A DNA stretch of 5,587 nucleotides, taken from the NCBI GenBank assembly GCA_964549995.1, contig CAZJXF010000193.1, forward strand, positions 1 through 5,587, written 5' to 3'. Below are positions 1 through 5,587 of this stretch, piece after piece; within the stretch, counting starts at the first letter, position 1; every line of letters starts with the position of its first letter. The notes under the pieces are model-generated. The model did no database searches and had not been told where the DNA came from. It saw nothing but the letters and a program-made list of their open reading frames with translations. The stretch is from Desulfatirhabdium sp964549995 (lineage in GTDB: Bacteria; Desulfobacterota; Desulfobacteria; Desulfobacterales; Desulfatirhabdiaceae). A program made the position numbers and the translations under genes.

Positions 1-2
1 TG

Positions 3-2612
3 CTTGTCGAAAACAAATGGTACACGTTCTGGGAAGAGAATCATTTTTTCGATGCGGACGAATTTTCGGATCGTCCCGCTTATTCCATCGTCATTCCCCC
101 ACCCAATGTCACGGGTGTTCTGCATATGGGTCATGCCTTGAATGTCACCCTTCAGGACATCCTGTGTCGATACCGTCGTCTCAAAGGCGATGCCGTTCTG
201 TGGATGCCGGGGACGGATCATGCCGGTATCGCCACCCAGAATGTCGTCGAACGACAGCTTGCCGAAAAGGGCCTGTCCCGTCACGATCTGGGGCGGGAAG
301 GTTTTATCGAAGCCGTCTGGGCTTGGAGAAGGGAATCGGGAAGCGCCATTATCAACCAGCTCAAACGGCTGGGAGCCTGCTGCGATTGGCGCCGCGAGCG
401 GTTCACGATGGATGAAGGGCTCTCGAAGGCCGTCCGTCAGGTGTTCGTTCAGCTCTATCACGAAGGACTCATTTACAAAGGCGATTACATCATCAACTGG
501 TGCCACAGGTGCCATACAGCCCTTTCGGACCTCGAGGTGGATCACGAAGAAGTGGACGGCTTTCTGTACCATATCCGGTATCCCTTTGCCGGGGCCGACG
601 GTCATCTCGTTGTCGCCACCACCCGTCCTGAAACGATGTTCGGGGATACGGCCGTAGCCGTTCATCCCGATGACGATCGATACCGAGATCTGCCGACGGC
701 CTCCGTTGTGCTGCCTCTTGCCGAACGTGTCCTTCCGATCATTCGGGATACCTATGTCGGCATGGAATTCGGGACGGGTGCCTTAAAGGTGACACCGGCT
801 CATGATCCCAACGATTTCGAAATCGGCAGACGTCACGGCCTCGATTCTCTCAAGGTGATCGACGACGACGGAATCATGCTGCCTCCGGCGGGAGCCTTTT
901 CGGGAATGGATCGCTTCGCCTGCCGGAAGGCGGTCGTCGAAGAGCTGACCCGCCGTGGATTGCTGGAAAAGGTTGTTCCTTACAGACATAATGTCGGGCA
1001 CTGCTACCGGTGTAAAACCGTCATAGAACCCAACCTGTCGAAACAGTGGTTCGTCCGGACAAAACCCCTGGCCGAGGCCGCTGTGGCAGCGGTCGAAACC
1101 GGCCAGACCCGCATCGTTCCCGAAGTCTGGGTGAAGAATTATTACGACTGGATGAACAACATCCGCGACTGGTGCATTTCGAGGCAGATTTGGTGGGGGC
1201 ACCAGATTCCGGCCTGGACGTGTGCGGATTGCGGCGAGATGACCGTGGCTGTGGACGATCCGAAAACCTGTCCGGCCTGCGGCAGCCTGCGCCTCATGCA
1301 GGAAAGCGATGTGCTCGATACTTGGTTCAGCTCCGCTCTCTGGCCGTTTTCCACGATGGGCTGGCCGGAAGACACGCCGCTTCTGCGCAAATTCTATCCG
1401 ACGTCCGTTCTCGTCACGGGGTTTGACATCCTCTTTTTCTGGGTGGCCCGCATGATGATGATGGGCATCCATTTCATGAAGGAAGTGCCCTTCCGGGATG
1501 TCTATGTTCATGCCCTGGTGCGGGACGAGGCCGGAAAGAAGATGAGCAAATCCAAGGGAAACGTGATCGATCCCTTGACGATCATCGACCGGTATGGAAC
1601 CGATGCTTTCCGGATGACACTTGCCGTGTTCGCAGCACAGGGAAGAGACATCAAGATGTCCGAAAAGCGGGTGGAAGGGTATCGCCACTTCGTGAACAAG
1701 CTTTGGAACGCCGCCCGGTTTGCCATGATGCATCTGGAGACGGCATCCGATCTACCCCCGAAGAGCGAGGAGCTCCCCCTGCCCCATCGGTGGATCTTGT
1801 CGAGGCTTCAGGCCGTGATCCGCTCCGTTTCCGAAAACCTCGACACCTATCAGTTCAACAATGCCGCAGGCGATCTCTATCAATTCGTCTGGCACGAATT
1901 CTGCGACTGGTATATCGAGGTCATCAAGCCCGATCTCTACGAGAAATACGGTGAAGGGTTGCGGCTTACCGCCCGGGCCGTTCTCTGGCACGTGCTTCGG
2001 GACCTGCTGCTGTTGCTGCATCCCTTTGTCCCCTTTGTGACCGAGGAAATCTGGGATGCCCTTCCCGGAACCACTGGAAGCATCATGAACGCCTCTTTCC
2101 CAGAGGTCGATCCGGAACGGGTGGATCTGGACAGCGAAAGGCGGATGAAGGTCCTGATCGATATCGTTTCCGCCATCCGCAATATCCGGGGTGAAATGAA
2201 CCTGCAGCCGTCTCTGACCTTGTCCTGCCGCATCCACAGCATCGACGAGCGGATTCATGCGGCTGTCACCGAGCAAGGGGATCGGATCCGCAATCTGGCC
2301 CGACTCGACGACATCGTTCTGACGGCTTCGGATGAAAAACCGAAGCATGCGGCTGTGGCCGTCATCGAGAACGCCGAAATCTACGTACCGCTGGAAGGGG
2401 TGCTGGACATCGGGCAGGAGCTGCAGCGTTTGGGCAAGGAAATGAACAAGGTTCAGGCGGAACTCACGAACATCTCCAAGAAGTTGATGAACGAGGATTT
2501 TATCCGGAAGGCACCCGAAGACGTCATCGAAAAAGCCCGGGAAAAACAGGCACTGCTCGAAGAGAAGCGCAACCGGATGCAACTGCACATCGAAAAGCTG
2601 CAGACACTGTAG
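3..2612 (+). CDS. valS: Valyl-tRNA synthetase (ValRS), 5'-truncated by the window edge
   Basis: Class I aminoacyl-tRNA synthetase that charges tRNA-Val with valine in the cytosol and edits mischarged threonine. The frame is open from the first bases, and 869 codons are visible. Numbering from base 3, the class I signature reads HMGH at residues 41-44, preceded by PPPNVTG, and KMSKS is at 513-517. The CP1 editing domain shows TTRPETM (206-212) and a GTGALK...HDPNDFEIG block (257-275). Three Cys-rich sites are present: CxxC at 167/170 and 334/337, probably one zinc site, and a CxxC...CxxC ribbon at 407/410/423/426. The anticodon-binding helical domain starts near 593. A charged C-terminal coiled coil (about 797-869), typical of bacterial ValRS, ends the protein. 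The family is usually about 860-950 residues, so roughly 10-20 N-terminal residues are probably missing. The ATG at 126 lies inside the HMGH motif and cannot be the start. The Zn pairing is inferred from related synthetases. Confidence 0.98.
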   Translation, partial: LVENKWYTFWEENHFFDADEFSDRPAYSIVIPPPNVTGVLHMGHALNVTLQDILCRYRRLKGDAVLWMPGTDHAGIATQNVVERQLAEKGLSRHDLGREGFIEAVWAWRRESGSAIINQLKRLGACCDWRRERFTMDEGLSKAVRQVFVQLYHEGLIYKGDYIINWCHRCHTALSDLEVDHEEVDGFLYHIRYPFAGADGHLVVATTRPETMFGDTAVAVHPDDDRYRDLPTASVVLPLAERVLPIIRDTYVGMEFGTGALKVTPAHDPNDFEIGRRHGLDSLKVIDDDGIMLPPAGAFSGMDRFACRKAVVEELTRRGLLEKVVPYRHNVGHCYRCKTVIEPNLSKQWFVRTKPLAEAAVAAVETGQTRIVPEVWVKNYYDWMNNIRDWCISRQIWWGHQIPAWTCADCGEMTVAVDDPKTCPACGSLRLMQESDVLDTWFSSALWPFSTMGWPEDTPLLRKFYPTSVLVTGFDILFFWVARMMMMGIHFMKEVPFRDVYVHALVRDEAGKKMSKSKGNVIDPLTIIDRYGTDAFRMTLAVFAAQGRDIKMSEKRVEGYRHFVNKLWNAARFAMMHLETASDLPPKSEELPLPHRWILSRLQAVIRSVSENLDTYQFNNAAGDLYQFVWHEFCDWYIEVIKPDLYEKYGEGLRLTARAVLWHVLRDLLLLLHPFVPFVTEEIWDALPGTTGSIMNASFPEVDPERVDLDSERRMKVLIDIVSAIRNIRGEMNLQPSLTLSCRIHSIDERIHAAVTEQGDRIRNLARLDDIVLTASDEKPKHAAVAVIENAEIYVPLEGVLDIGQELQRLGKEMNKVQAELTNISKKLMNEDFIRKAPEDVIEKAREKQALLEEKRNRMQLHIEKLQTL

Positions 2613-2623
2613 AGGGAACGCAT

Positions 2624-3496
2624 ATGAACCTTGCCCGAACGGCACTGGTTGAACGGCTGATTCGTCTTGCCCTGGATGAAGATATCGGCACGGGGGACAT
2701 TACGACGGAGAGTCTTATCGATCCCGGAATGATCGGGGTGGGTCGGATCATCAGCAAGGAGCCGCTGGTGCTTGCCGGAGGCCCCATTGCCGCTCGGGTG
2801 TTCGAGATGCTGGATCCATCCCTTCTGGTTTCGATCCCTGCTGCCGACGGGGATTTTGTGCCTTCCGGAACGGTCTTGATGACTGTGAAAGGATCGATGC
2901 GTTCCCTGCTGACGGGGGAGCGCACCGCCTTGAACTTTCTGCAGCGCCTGTCCGGCATCGCCACCCATGTCCGAAACTACCTGCAGATGATGAAGGGGCT
3001 TTCGCTGCAATTGGTCGATACCCGAAAAACGACACCGGGGCTTCGGGTGCTGGAAAAATACGCCGTTCGGATGGGAGGCGCCCGAAACCATCGGATGGGC
3101 TTGTTCGACGGGGTATTGATCAAGGACAACCACATCGCAGCCTGCGGTGGCATTGCACCTGCCGTCGCCCGCATTCGTAGGCACATTTCCCATCTGATGA
3201 AAATCGAAATCGAGGTCTCGACCCTCGAGCAGGTCCAGGAAGCGCTGCAGGCGGGGGTGGATGTCATCATGCTCGACAACATGTCGATCGAGATGATGCG
3301 AAAGGCTGTGTCCCTGATTGCTGGAAAAGCCCTGGTCGAGGTTTCCGGGCGGATTAACGCCGCGACCATTCCCGGTCTTTCCGGCGCAGGCATCGACATC
3401 GTTTCCGTCGGCGCCCTTACGCACTCGGCCAAGAGTGTGGACATCAGCATGGATATCGAGCCGACAGAAACCGGCTCGGCGGAGCGTTCCGCATGA
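2624..3496 (+). CDS. nadC: Nicotinate-nucleotide pyrophosphorylase (carboxylating) / quinolinate phosphoribosyltransferase
   Basis: Converts quinolinate and PRPP to nicotinate mononucleotide, CO2 and pyrophosphate, the third step of de novo NAD synthesis from aspartate, in the cytosol. The 290 residues match the usual family length. Family landmarks in order are DEDIGTGDIT (18-27), ERTALNFLQRLSGIAT (99-114), DTRKTTPGLR (132-141), NHRMGLFDGVLIKDNH (155-170), EVST (197-200), MLDN (216-219), EVSGRIN (239-245) and SVGALTHSAKSVDIS (261-275). By position, R100, R134, K135, H156, R157, K167, E197 and D218 correspond to the active-site residues known in the family, so the enzyme should be active. The ATG start is preceded by AGAGGGA at 2611-2617, six bases upstream, and only 11 bp separate it from the valS stop, suggesting cotranscription. 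nadA and nadB are not in the window. The gene's last 4 bp overlap the rhomboid start. Confidence 0.98.
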   Translation: MNLARTALVERLIRLALDEDIGTGDITTESLIDPGMIGVGRIISKEPLVLAGGPIAARVFEMLDPSLLVSIPAADGDFVPSGTVLMTVKGSMRSLLTGERTALNFLQRLSGIATHVRNYLQMMKGLSLQLVDTRKTTPGLRVLEKYAVRMGGARNHRMGLFDGVLIKDNHIAACGGIAPAVARIRRHISHLMKIEIEVSTLEQVQEALQAGVDVIMLDNMSIEMMRKAVSLIAGKALVEVSGRINAATIPGLSGAGIDIVSVGALTHSAKSVDISMDIEPTETGSAERSA

Positions 3497-4461
3497 TTCC
3501 GCTTCGGGATACGACCCCGTCGAAAAACTATCCGGTGGTCAATACGGCGCTGATCGCCGTCAACGTGCTCGTGTTCATCGTTCAGCTCGGACAGGGACGG
3601 GATCTGGATCGTTTCATCTATCTCTATGGACTCGTTCCCGCCCGCTACACGGTACCGGCCGTAGCGTCCTATTTCTCTCTCGGTCAGCAGCTTCTGTCCC
3701 TCGTCACCTTCATGTTTTTGCACGGCGGATTCTGGCATCTTCTGGGGAACATGTGGTCCCTCTACATTTTTGGGGACAATGTCGAAGACCGGATGGGATC
3801 GGGGCGATACCTTGTCTTCTATGTGCTGAGCGGGCTCATTTCGGGGCTAACCCACCTGATGTTCAATGCCTCGTCGAACGTTCCGACCATCGGCGCCAGC
3901 GGCGCCATCGCCGGGGTGATGGGGGCCTATTTCCTGATGTTTCCCCGATCCAAGATTCTCACGCTCATTCCCATTCTCATCATTCCATTCTTTTTCGAGA
4001 TACCGGCGTTCTTCTTTTTGGGGGCATGGCTGCTGCTCCAGTTTCTGAATGCCGCAGGAGACCATTCGGCAGGCGGTATCGCCTGGTGGGCCCATATCGG
4101 CGGATTCCTGTTCGGGATGGCATTTGTCCGAATCCTGCCATCCCTTCCGTCCATCGGGGTAAGCGATCATATCCGCAGCTACACGGAAAAACGGACGACG
4201 CCTCGGCTTCAGATCATCAAGCCAACCGGATCTATGGAAGATCCCCATCTCTATGGCGTCCTTCAGGTTTCTCCTATGGAAGCCATCGCCGGAACCCTCA
4301 AGATGGTCAATATTCCTTGGGGATTCGCCAATCGCCTCTTTCGGGTAAGTGTGCCACCGGGGGTTCGGGATGGAACGGTTCTGCGGCTGAAGGGGATGGG
4401 TAGGATGACGAACGATGGGATACGAGGGGATCTGCTGCTTCGGGTGGTTGTTCAACCTTGA
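3493..4461 (+). CDS. Rhomboid-family intramembrane serine protease with a C-terminal DnaJ-C-like domain
   Basis: Predicted inner-membrane protease that cleaves transmembrane segments of unknown substrates. It is 322 residues long, more than a minimal bacterial rhomboid. It opens with MIPLRDTTPS, typical of one bacterial rhomboid subfamily, then TM1 (about 15-32). HGGFWHLLGNMW (77-88) gives the conserved HxxxxHxxxN pattern (H77, H82, N86). Further TM segments lie near 105-123, 132-150, 154-186 (a long, proline-broken hydrophobic stretch that may be one or two passes) and 195-215. Catalytic Ser136 sits in GASG (134-137) and catalytic His201 in AHIGGF. A polar linker (about 216-249) leads to residues 250-322, which resemble a DnaJ C-terminal beta domain: GVLQVSPMEAIAGTLK (255-270), VPPGVRDGTVLRLKGMG (287-303), GDLLLRVVV (312-320). 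With six TMs and a cytosolic N-terminus the tail would face the cytosol; that is inference. The ATG overlaps the nadC stop (ATGA) and has GGAG eight bases upstream. The protease call is firm; the tail assignment is by eye. Confidence 0.95.
   Translation: MIPLRDTTPSKNYPVVNTALIAVNVLVFIVQLGQGRDLDRFIYLYGLVPARYTVPAVASYFSLGQQLLSLVTFMFLHGGFWHLLGNMWSLYIFGDNVEDRMGSGRYLVFYVLSGLISGLTHLMFNASSNVPTIGASGAIAGVMGAYFLMFPRSKILTLIPILIIPFFFEIPAFFFLGAWLLLQFLNAAGDHSAGGIAWWAHIGGFLFGMAFVRILPSLPSIGVSDHIRSYTEKRTTPRLQIIKPTGSMEDPHLYGVLQVSPMEAIAGTLKMVNIPWGFANRLFRVSVPPGVRDGTVLRLKGMGRMTNDGIRGDLLLRVVVQP
4240..4458 (+). other. DnaJ C-terminal-like domain at the end of the rhomboid protein
   Basis: This region encodes residues 250-322. 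In DnaJ/CbpA co-chaperones the C-terminal substrate-binding beta domain typically shows an L.V...EA..G..K segment, then a vPpGv.dG..lRl.G.G segment, then a GDL.v.v.v strand. All three occur here in the right order, compressed into about 73 residues, which would make a single beta domain rather than the usual two. No J domain (HPD) and no CxxCxGxG zinc-finger repeats are present anywhere in the protein. The assignment rests on motif recognition only; a profile search was not possible. Confidence 0.7.
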
Positions 4462-4507
4462 TGGGACTGGCTGAAGGGCGGATAGTGTTTCTACGAAAGT
4501 CGAATAT

Positions 4508-4540
4508 CAGGAGTCAGGAGTCAGAAGTCAGGAGTCAGAA
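4508..4540. repeat. Short tandem repeat, 7-bp unit CAGGAGT, about 4.7 copies
   Basis: Four full units (CAGGAGT, CAGGAGT, CAGAAGT, CAGGAGT) and a partial CAGAA run head to tail; the third unit has one G-to-A change. The tract begins 46 bp after the rhomboid stop. Similar GGAGTCA/GAAGTCA runs occur in intergenic DNA of various bacteria (from memory). It may be a slippage-prone microsatellite or the edge of a larger interspersed repeat. No coding role is seen. Confidence 0.85.
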
Positions 4541-4544
4541 TAAA

Positions 4545-4740
4545 AGCGGAAGGGCCCCATTTTTTTGGGCTTGCCACTGCGACTTTCATGGATCGGGGTG
4601 AAATCCCGGTTGGATGGAGGAGTATCGCGTAAGTCCAAGATGCGTCGTTTGCAAGTGCGAACGTGCGAAAGCCTGCAGGGGCGACCCGACGGGTCACCCC
4701 TGCGAGGTCGAGCGTAAGCCAATGATCTGAATCCTTGTAT
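4545..4740. repeat. Candidate intergenic interspersed repeat (low confidence)
   Basis: This stretch follows the 7-bp tandem repeat and includes small internal repeats: GTGCGAA twice at 4655-4669, related GCGTAAG-containing segments at 4627 and 4712, and several short hairpins. An open frame on the minus strand crosses it (4521-4907), but that frame antisense-overlaps the start of the downstream ATPase gene and shows no recognisable protein family. Structured, non-coding sequence of this type is often a dispersed element present in many copies, but only one copy is visible here, so the boundaries and nature are guesses. Confidence 0.35.
4675..4703. repeat. Near-perfect palindrome / hairpin, 13-bp stem with one mismatch and a GAC loop
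   Basis: GCAGGGGCGACCC at 4675-4687 pairs with GGGTCACCCCTGC at 4691-4703. The only mismatch is C4682 against A4696, and the loop is the three bases GAC. The stem is very GC-rich and should form a stable hairpin in RNA from either strand. No T-run follows on either side, so it is not a standard Rho-independent terminator. Its GGGGCGACCC core resembles REP-like palindromes common in bacterial intergenic DNA (from memory). It could protect mRNA ends, cause pausing, or simply be a mobile repeat. Confidence 0.8.
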
Positions 4741-4823
4741 TTGCTTCGAATGGCGACCGGATTTTCATCTTCCTGAGCGGTTCTCCTCCCATGTGTCTCG
4801 GATGAGACGTTTGGACTTTTTGC

Positions 4824-4827
4824 GAGG
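4824..4827 (+). promoter_or_regulatory. Likely Shine-Dalgarno (GAGG) for the ATPase gene
   Basis: GAGG lies nine bases before the first of two adjacent ATG codons (4837 and 4840) and twelve before the second. The spacing favours 4837. The in-frame sequence is closed by a TGA at 4774-4776, and no other ATG, GTG or TTG start lies in frame between that stop and 4837. Confidence 0.45.
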
Positions 4828-4836
4828 CCATCATTC

Positions 4837-5587
4837 ATGATGGGTGATTCCACCGACAAACAGACGCCCAACCCCAGCAAACGCAAAAAGCTGGGAGAAA
4901 TCCTCATCGAAGCGGGCTTGATCGAGGAGAAGGATCTGCTGCGCGCTCTCGAGCTTCAGAAAATCAAGAAGAAGCGCGTCGGTCAAGTCTTGATCGAAAT
5001 GGGGATCGTGGATGACGAGCAGATCGCCAAGGCCCTGGCCGGCCAATTGAAGATTCCTTTACTTCGCCTGACCGATGTCACTATTCCCAAGGAGATCATC
5101 GATCTGGTGCCGCATGACATGGCCCTGAAGCATCTGCTCATACCGGTCAAGGAGGTCAAGAAACAGCTCGTTGTCGCTATGGCGAATCCCCTCGAGTATG
5201 CCGCTCTCGACGATCTACGATTCATCACCCAGATGCCCATTTTCATGACGGTCGCACCCCACAGCGACATCGTGGCCGCCATCAACAAGCACTATCCCAG
5301 GAAAGGGCTCGACCATGAGCTGACACCGGAAATCGGGTTGACGGACGGCCTGGAAATCGTCAGTCAGGCTCCCGAAAAGGAACAGAACGTTCAGGATTTG
5401 CTGAACCTGACGGAGTTGCCGCCGGTCGTTCGGTTCACCAATTCCATCCTTGCGGATGCCATTCGACAGAAAGCCAGCGATATCCACATCGAGCCGCAGA
5501 AGGATACGGTCGTCATCCGCTATCGGGTGGATGGGATCATGCGGGAAATCATGCAGATCGACAAACAGGTACATACGTCCCTGGTTT
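4837..5587 (+). CDS. GspE/PulE/PilB-family secretion or pilus assembly ATPase, N-terminal part with MshEN-like domain (3'-truncated)
   Basis: N-terminal 250 residues of a hexameric ATPase that powers type II secretion or type IV pilus extension from the cytosolic face of the inner membrane. The frame stays open to the right edge. After a polar leader, residues 18-41 (KLGEILIEAGLIEEKD...Q) and 47-70 (RVGQVLIEMGIVDDEQ...Q) form two 24-residue motifs separated by five residues. This is the layout of the c-di-GMP-binding MshEN domain, with Lys instead of the usual Arg at the first position of motif one. The rest of the N1 domain (about 71-153) includes IPLLRL and ANPLEYAALDDLRF. A variable linker follows. 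The N2 domain then begins with VVRFTNSILADAI (197-209), ASDIHIEP (213-220) and IRYRVDG (227-233), hallmarks of the family. Walker A/B, Asp/His boxes and the zinc-binding CxxC sites lie beyond the window. PilB versus GspE cannot be decided from this part alone. The start at 4837 is chosen for its GAGG spacing; 4840 is possible. Confidence 0.93.
   Translation, partial: MMGDSTDKQTPNPSKRKKLGEILIEAGLIEEKDLLRALELQKIKKKRVGQVLIEMGIVDDEQIAKALAGQLKIPLLRLTDVTIPKEIIDLVPHDMALKHLLIPVKEVKKQLVVAMANPLEYAALDDLRFITQMPIFMTVAPHSDIVAAINKHYPRKGLDHELTPEIGLTDGLEIVSQAPEKEQNVQDLLNLTELPPVVRFTNSILADAIRQKASDIHIEPQKDTVVIRYRVDGIMREIMQIDKQVHTSLV

Larger units (their letters stand above)
4462..4836. other. Non-coding region of about 375 bp between the rhomboid gene and the secretion/pilus ATPase gene
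   Basis: No convincing gene lies here. It contains the 7-bp tandem repeat, a candidate repeat tract and a strong hairpin, listed separately. I looked for a sigma-70 or sigma-54 promoter for the downstream ATPase gene and saw only weak, unconvincing hexamers, so none is called. There is also no canonical hairpin plus T-tract terminator after the rhomboid stop: the T7 run at 4560-4566 lies in the loop of a 4-bp GCCC/GGGC stem, not after it. Whether the ATPase gene has its own promoter is therefore undecided, though the gap suggests a separate transcription unit. Confidence 0.7.

Noticed and set aside
126..128. ATG at 126 as the start of valS
   Set aside because: This Met lies within the HMGH catalytic signature; the conserved PPPNVTG and the Rossmann-fold N-terminus continue in frame upstream to the window edge.
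783..1733. Long minus-strand open frame (316 codons) inside valS
   Set aside because: It is fully antisense to strongly conserved ValRS motifs, has a low-complexity His/Pro/Gly-rich composition and no family resemblance. Such shadow frames are common in GC-rich genes.
1752..2645. Minus-strand frame of 297 codons antisense to the end of valS
   Set aside because: It is antisense to the conserved anticodon-binding domain and coiled coil, and shows no domain of its own.
3318..4403. Plus-strand frame of 361 codons overlapping nadC and the rhomboid gene
   Set aside because: It is an alternative frame over two genes with clear family motifs; its Arg/Ser/Pro-rich translation is typical of an off-frame reading.
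4551..4572. Intrinsic terminator after the rhomboid gene
   Set aside because: The T7 run at 4560-4566 lies inside the loop between GCCC and GGGC rather than after a stem, and the stem is only 4 bp.
4640..4710. Possible c-di-GMP (GEMM) riboswitch before the ATPase gene
   Set aside because: The GCGAAAGCC followed by a G-rich hairpin superficially recalls part of the GEMM core, and the downstream gene has MshEN-like motifs. The conserved GGGCAAACC-type segment and the first helix are absent, so it is not supported.
4521..4907. Minus-strand open frame of 128 codons across the intergenic region
   Set aside because: It overlaps the first 71 bases of the ATPase gene in antisense, contains the tandem repeat and hairpin, and its translation shows no recognisable domain. 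It is best explained as an accidental frame through repeat-like DNA.

Overview
This window looks like chromosomal DNA from a Gram-negative bacterium of moderate to high GC content. The gene styles (a compact zinc-bearing ValRS, a long-tailed rhomboid protease, a GspE/PilB-type ATPase with an MshEN-like N-terminus) fit a Desulfobacterota (former delta-proteobacterial) lineage best. That placement is inferred from memory of protein families, not from a search.

Bases 1-4461 hold a tight co-directional cluster on the + strand. It starts with valS (valyl-tRNA synthetase), which runs in from the left edge and lacks only its extreme N-terminus. After an 11-bp gap comes nadC (quinolinate phosphoribosyltransferase, NAD biosynthesis). 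A rhomboid-family intramembrane serine protease follows, overlapping nadC by 4 bp (ATGA). The spacing suggests one transcript. The functions are unrelated (translation, cofactor synthesis, membrane proteolysis), so this looks like a housekeeping operon rather than a pathway.

The most unusual gene is the rhomboid. After six membrane segments carrying a complete Ser/His catalytic pair, it has a soluble tail of about 70 residues that reads like a single DnaJ C-terminal (substrate-binding) beta domain, with no J domain and no zinc finger.

Bases 4462-4836 are non-coding. They hold a short 7-bp tandem repeat, a low-confidence candidate interspersed repeat, and a strong near-perfect 13-bp hairpin without a T-tract. 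An open frame on the minus strand there is probably a by-product of the repeat.

From 4837 to the right edge is the N-terminal part of a type II secretion / type IV pilus assembly ATPase (GspE/PulE/PilB family). Its first 70 residues carry two tandem 24-residue motifs separated by 5 residues, matching the c-di-GMP-binding MshEN pattern. The ATPase core lies beyond the window.

I see no tRNA, rRNA, CRISPR array, insertion sequence with transposase, or phage gene. No clearly new multi-gene system is evident; the rhomboid/DnaJ-C-like fusion is the best candidate for something under-described.
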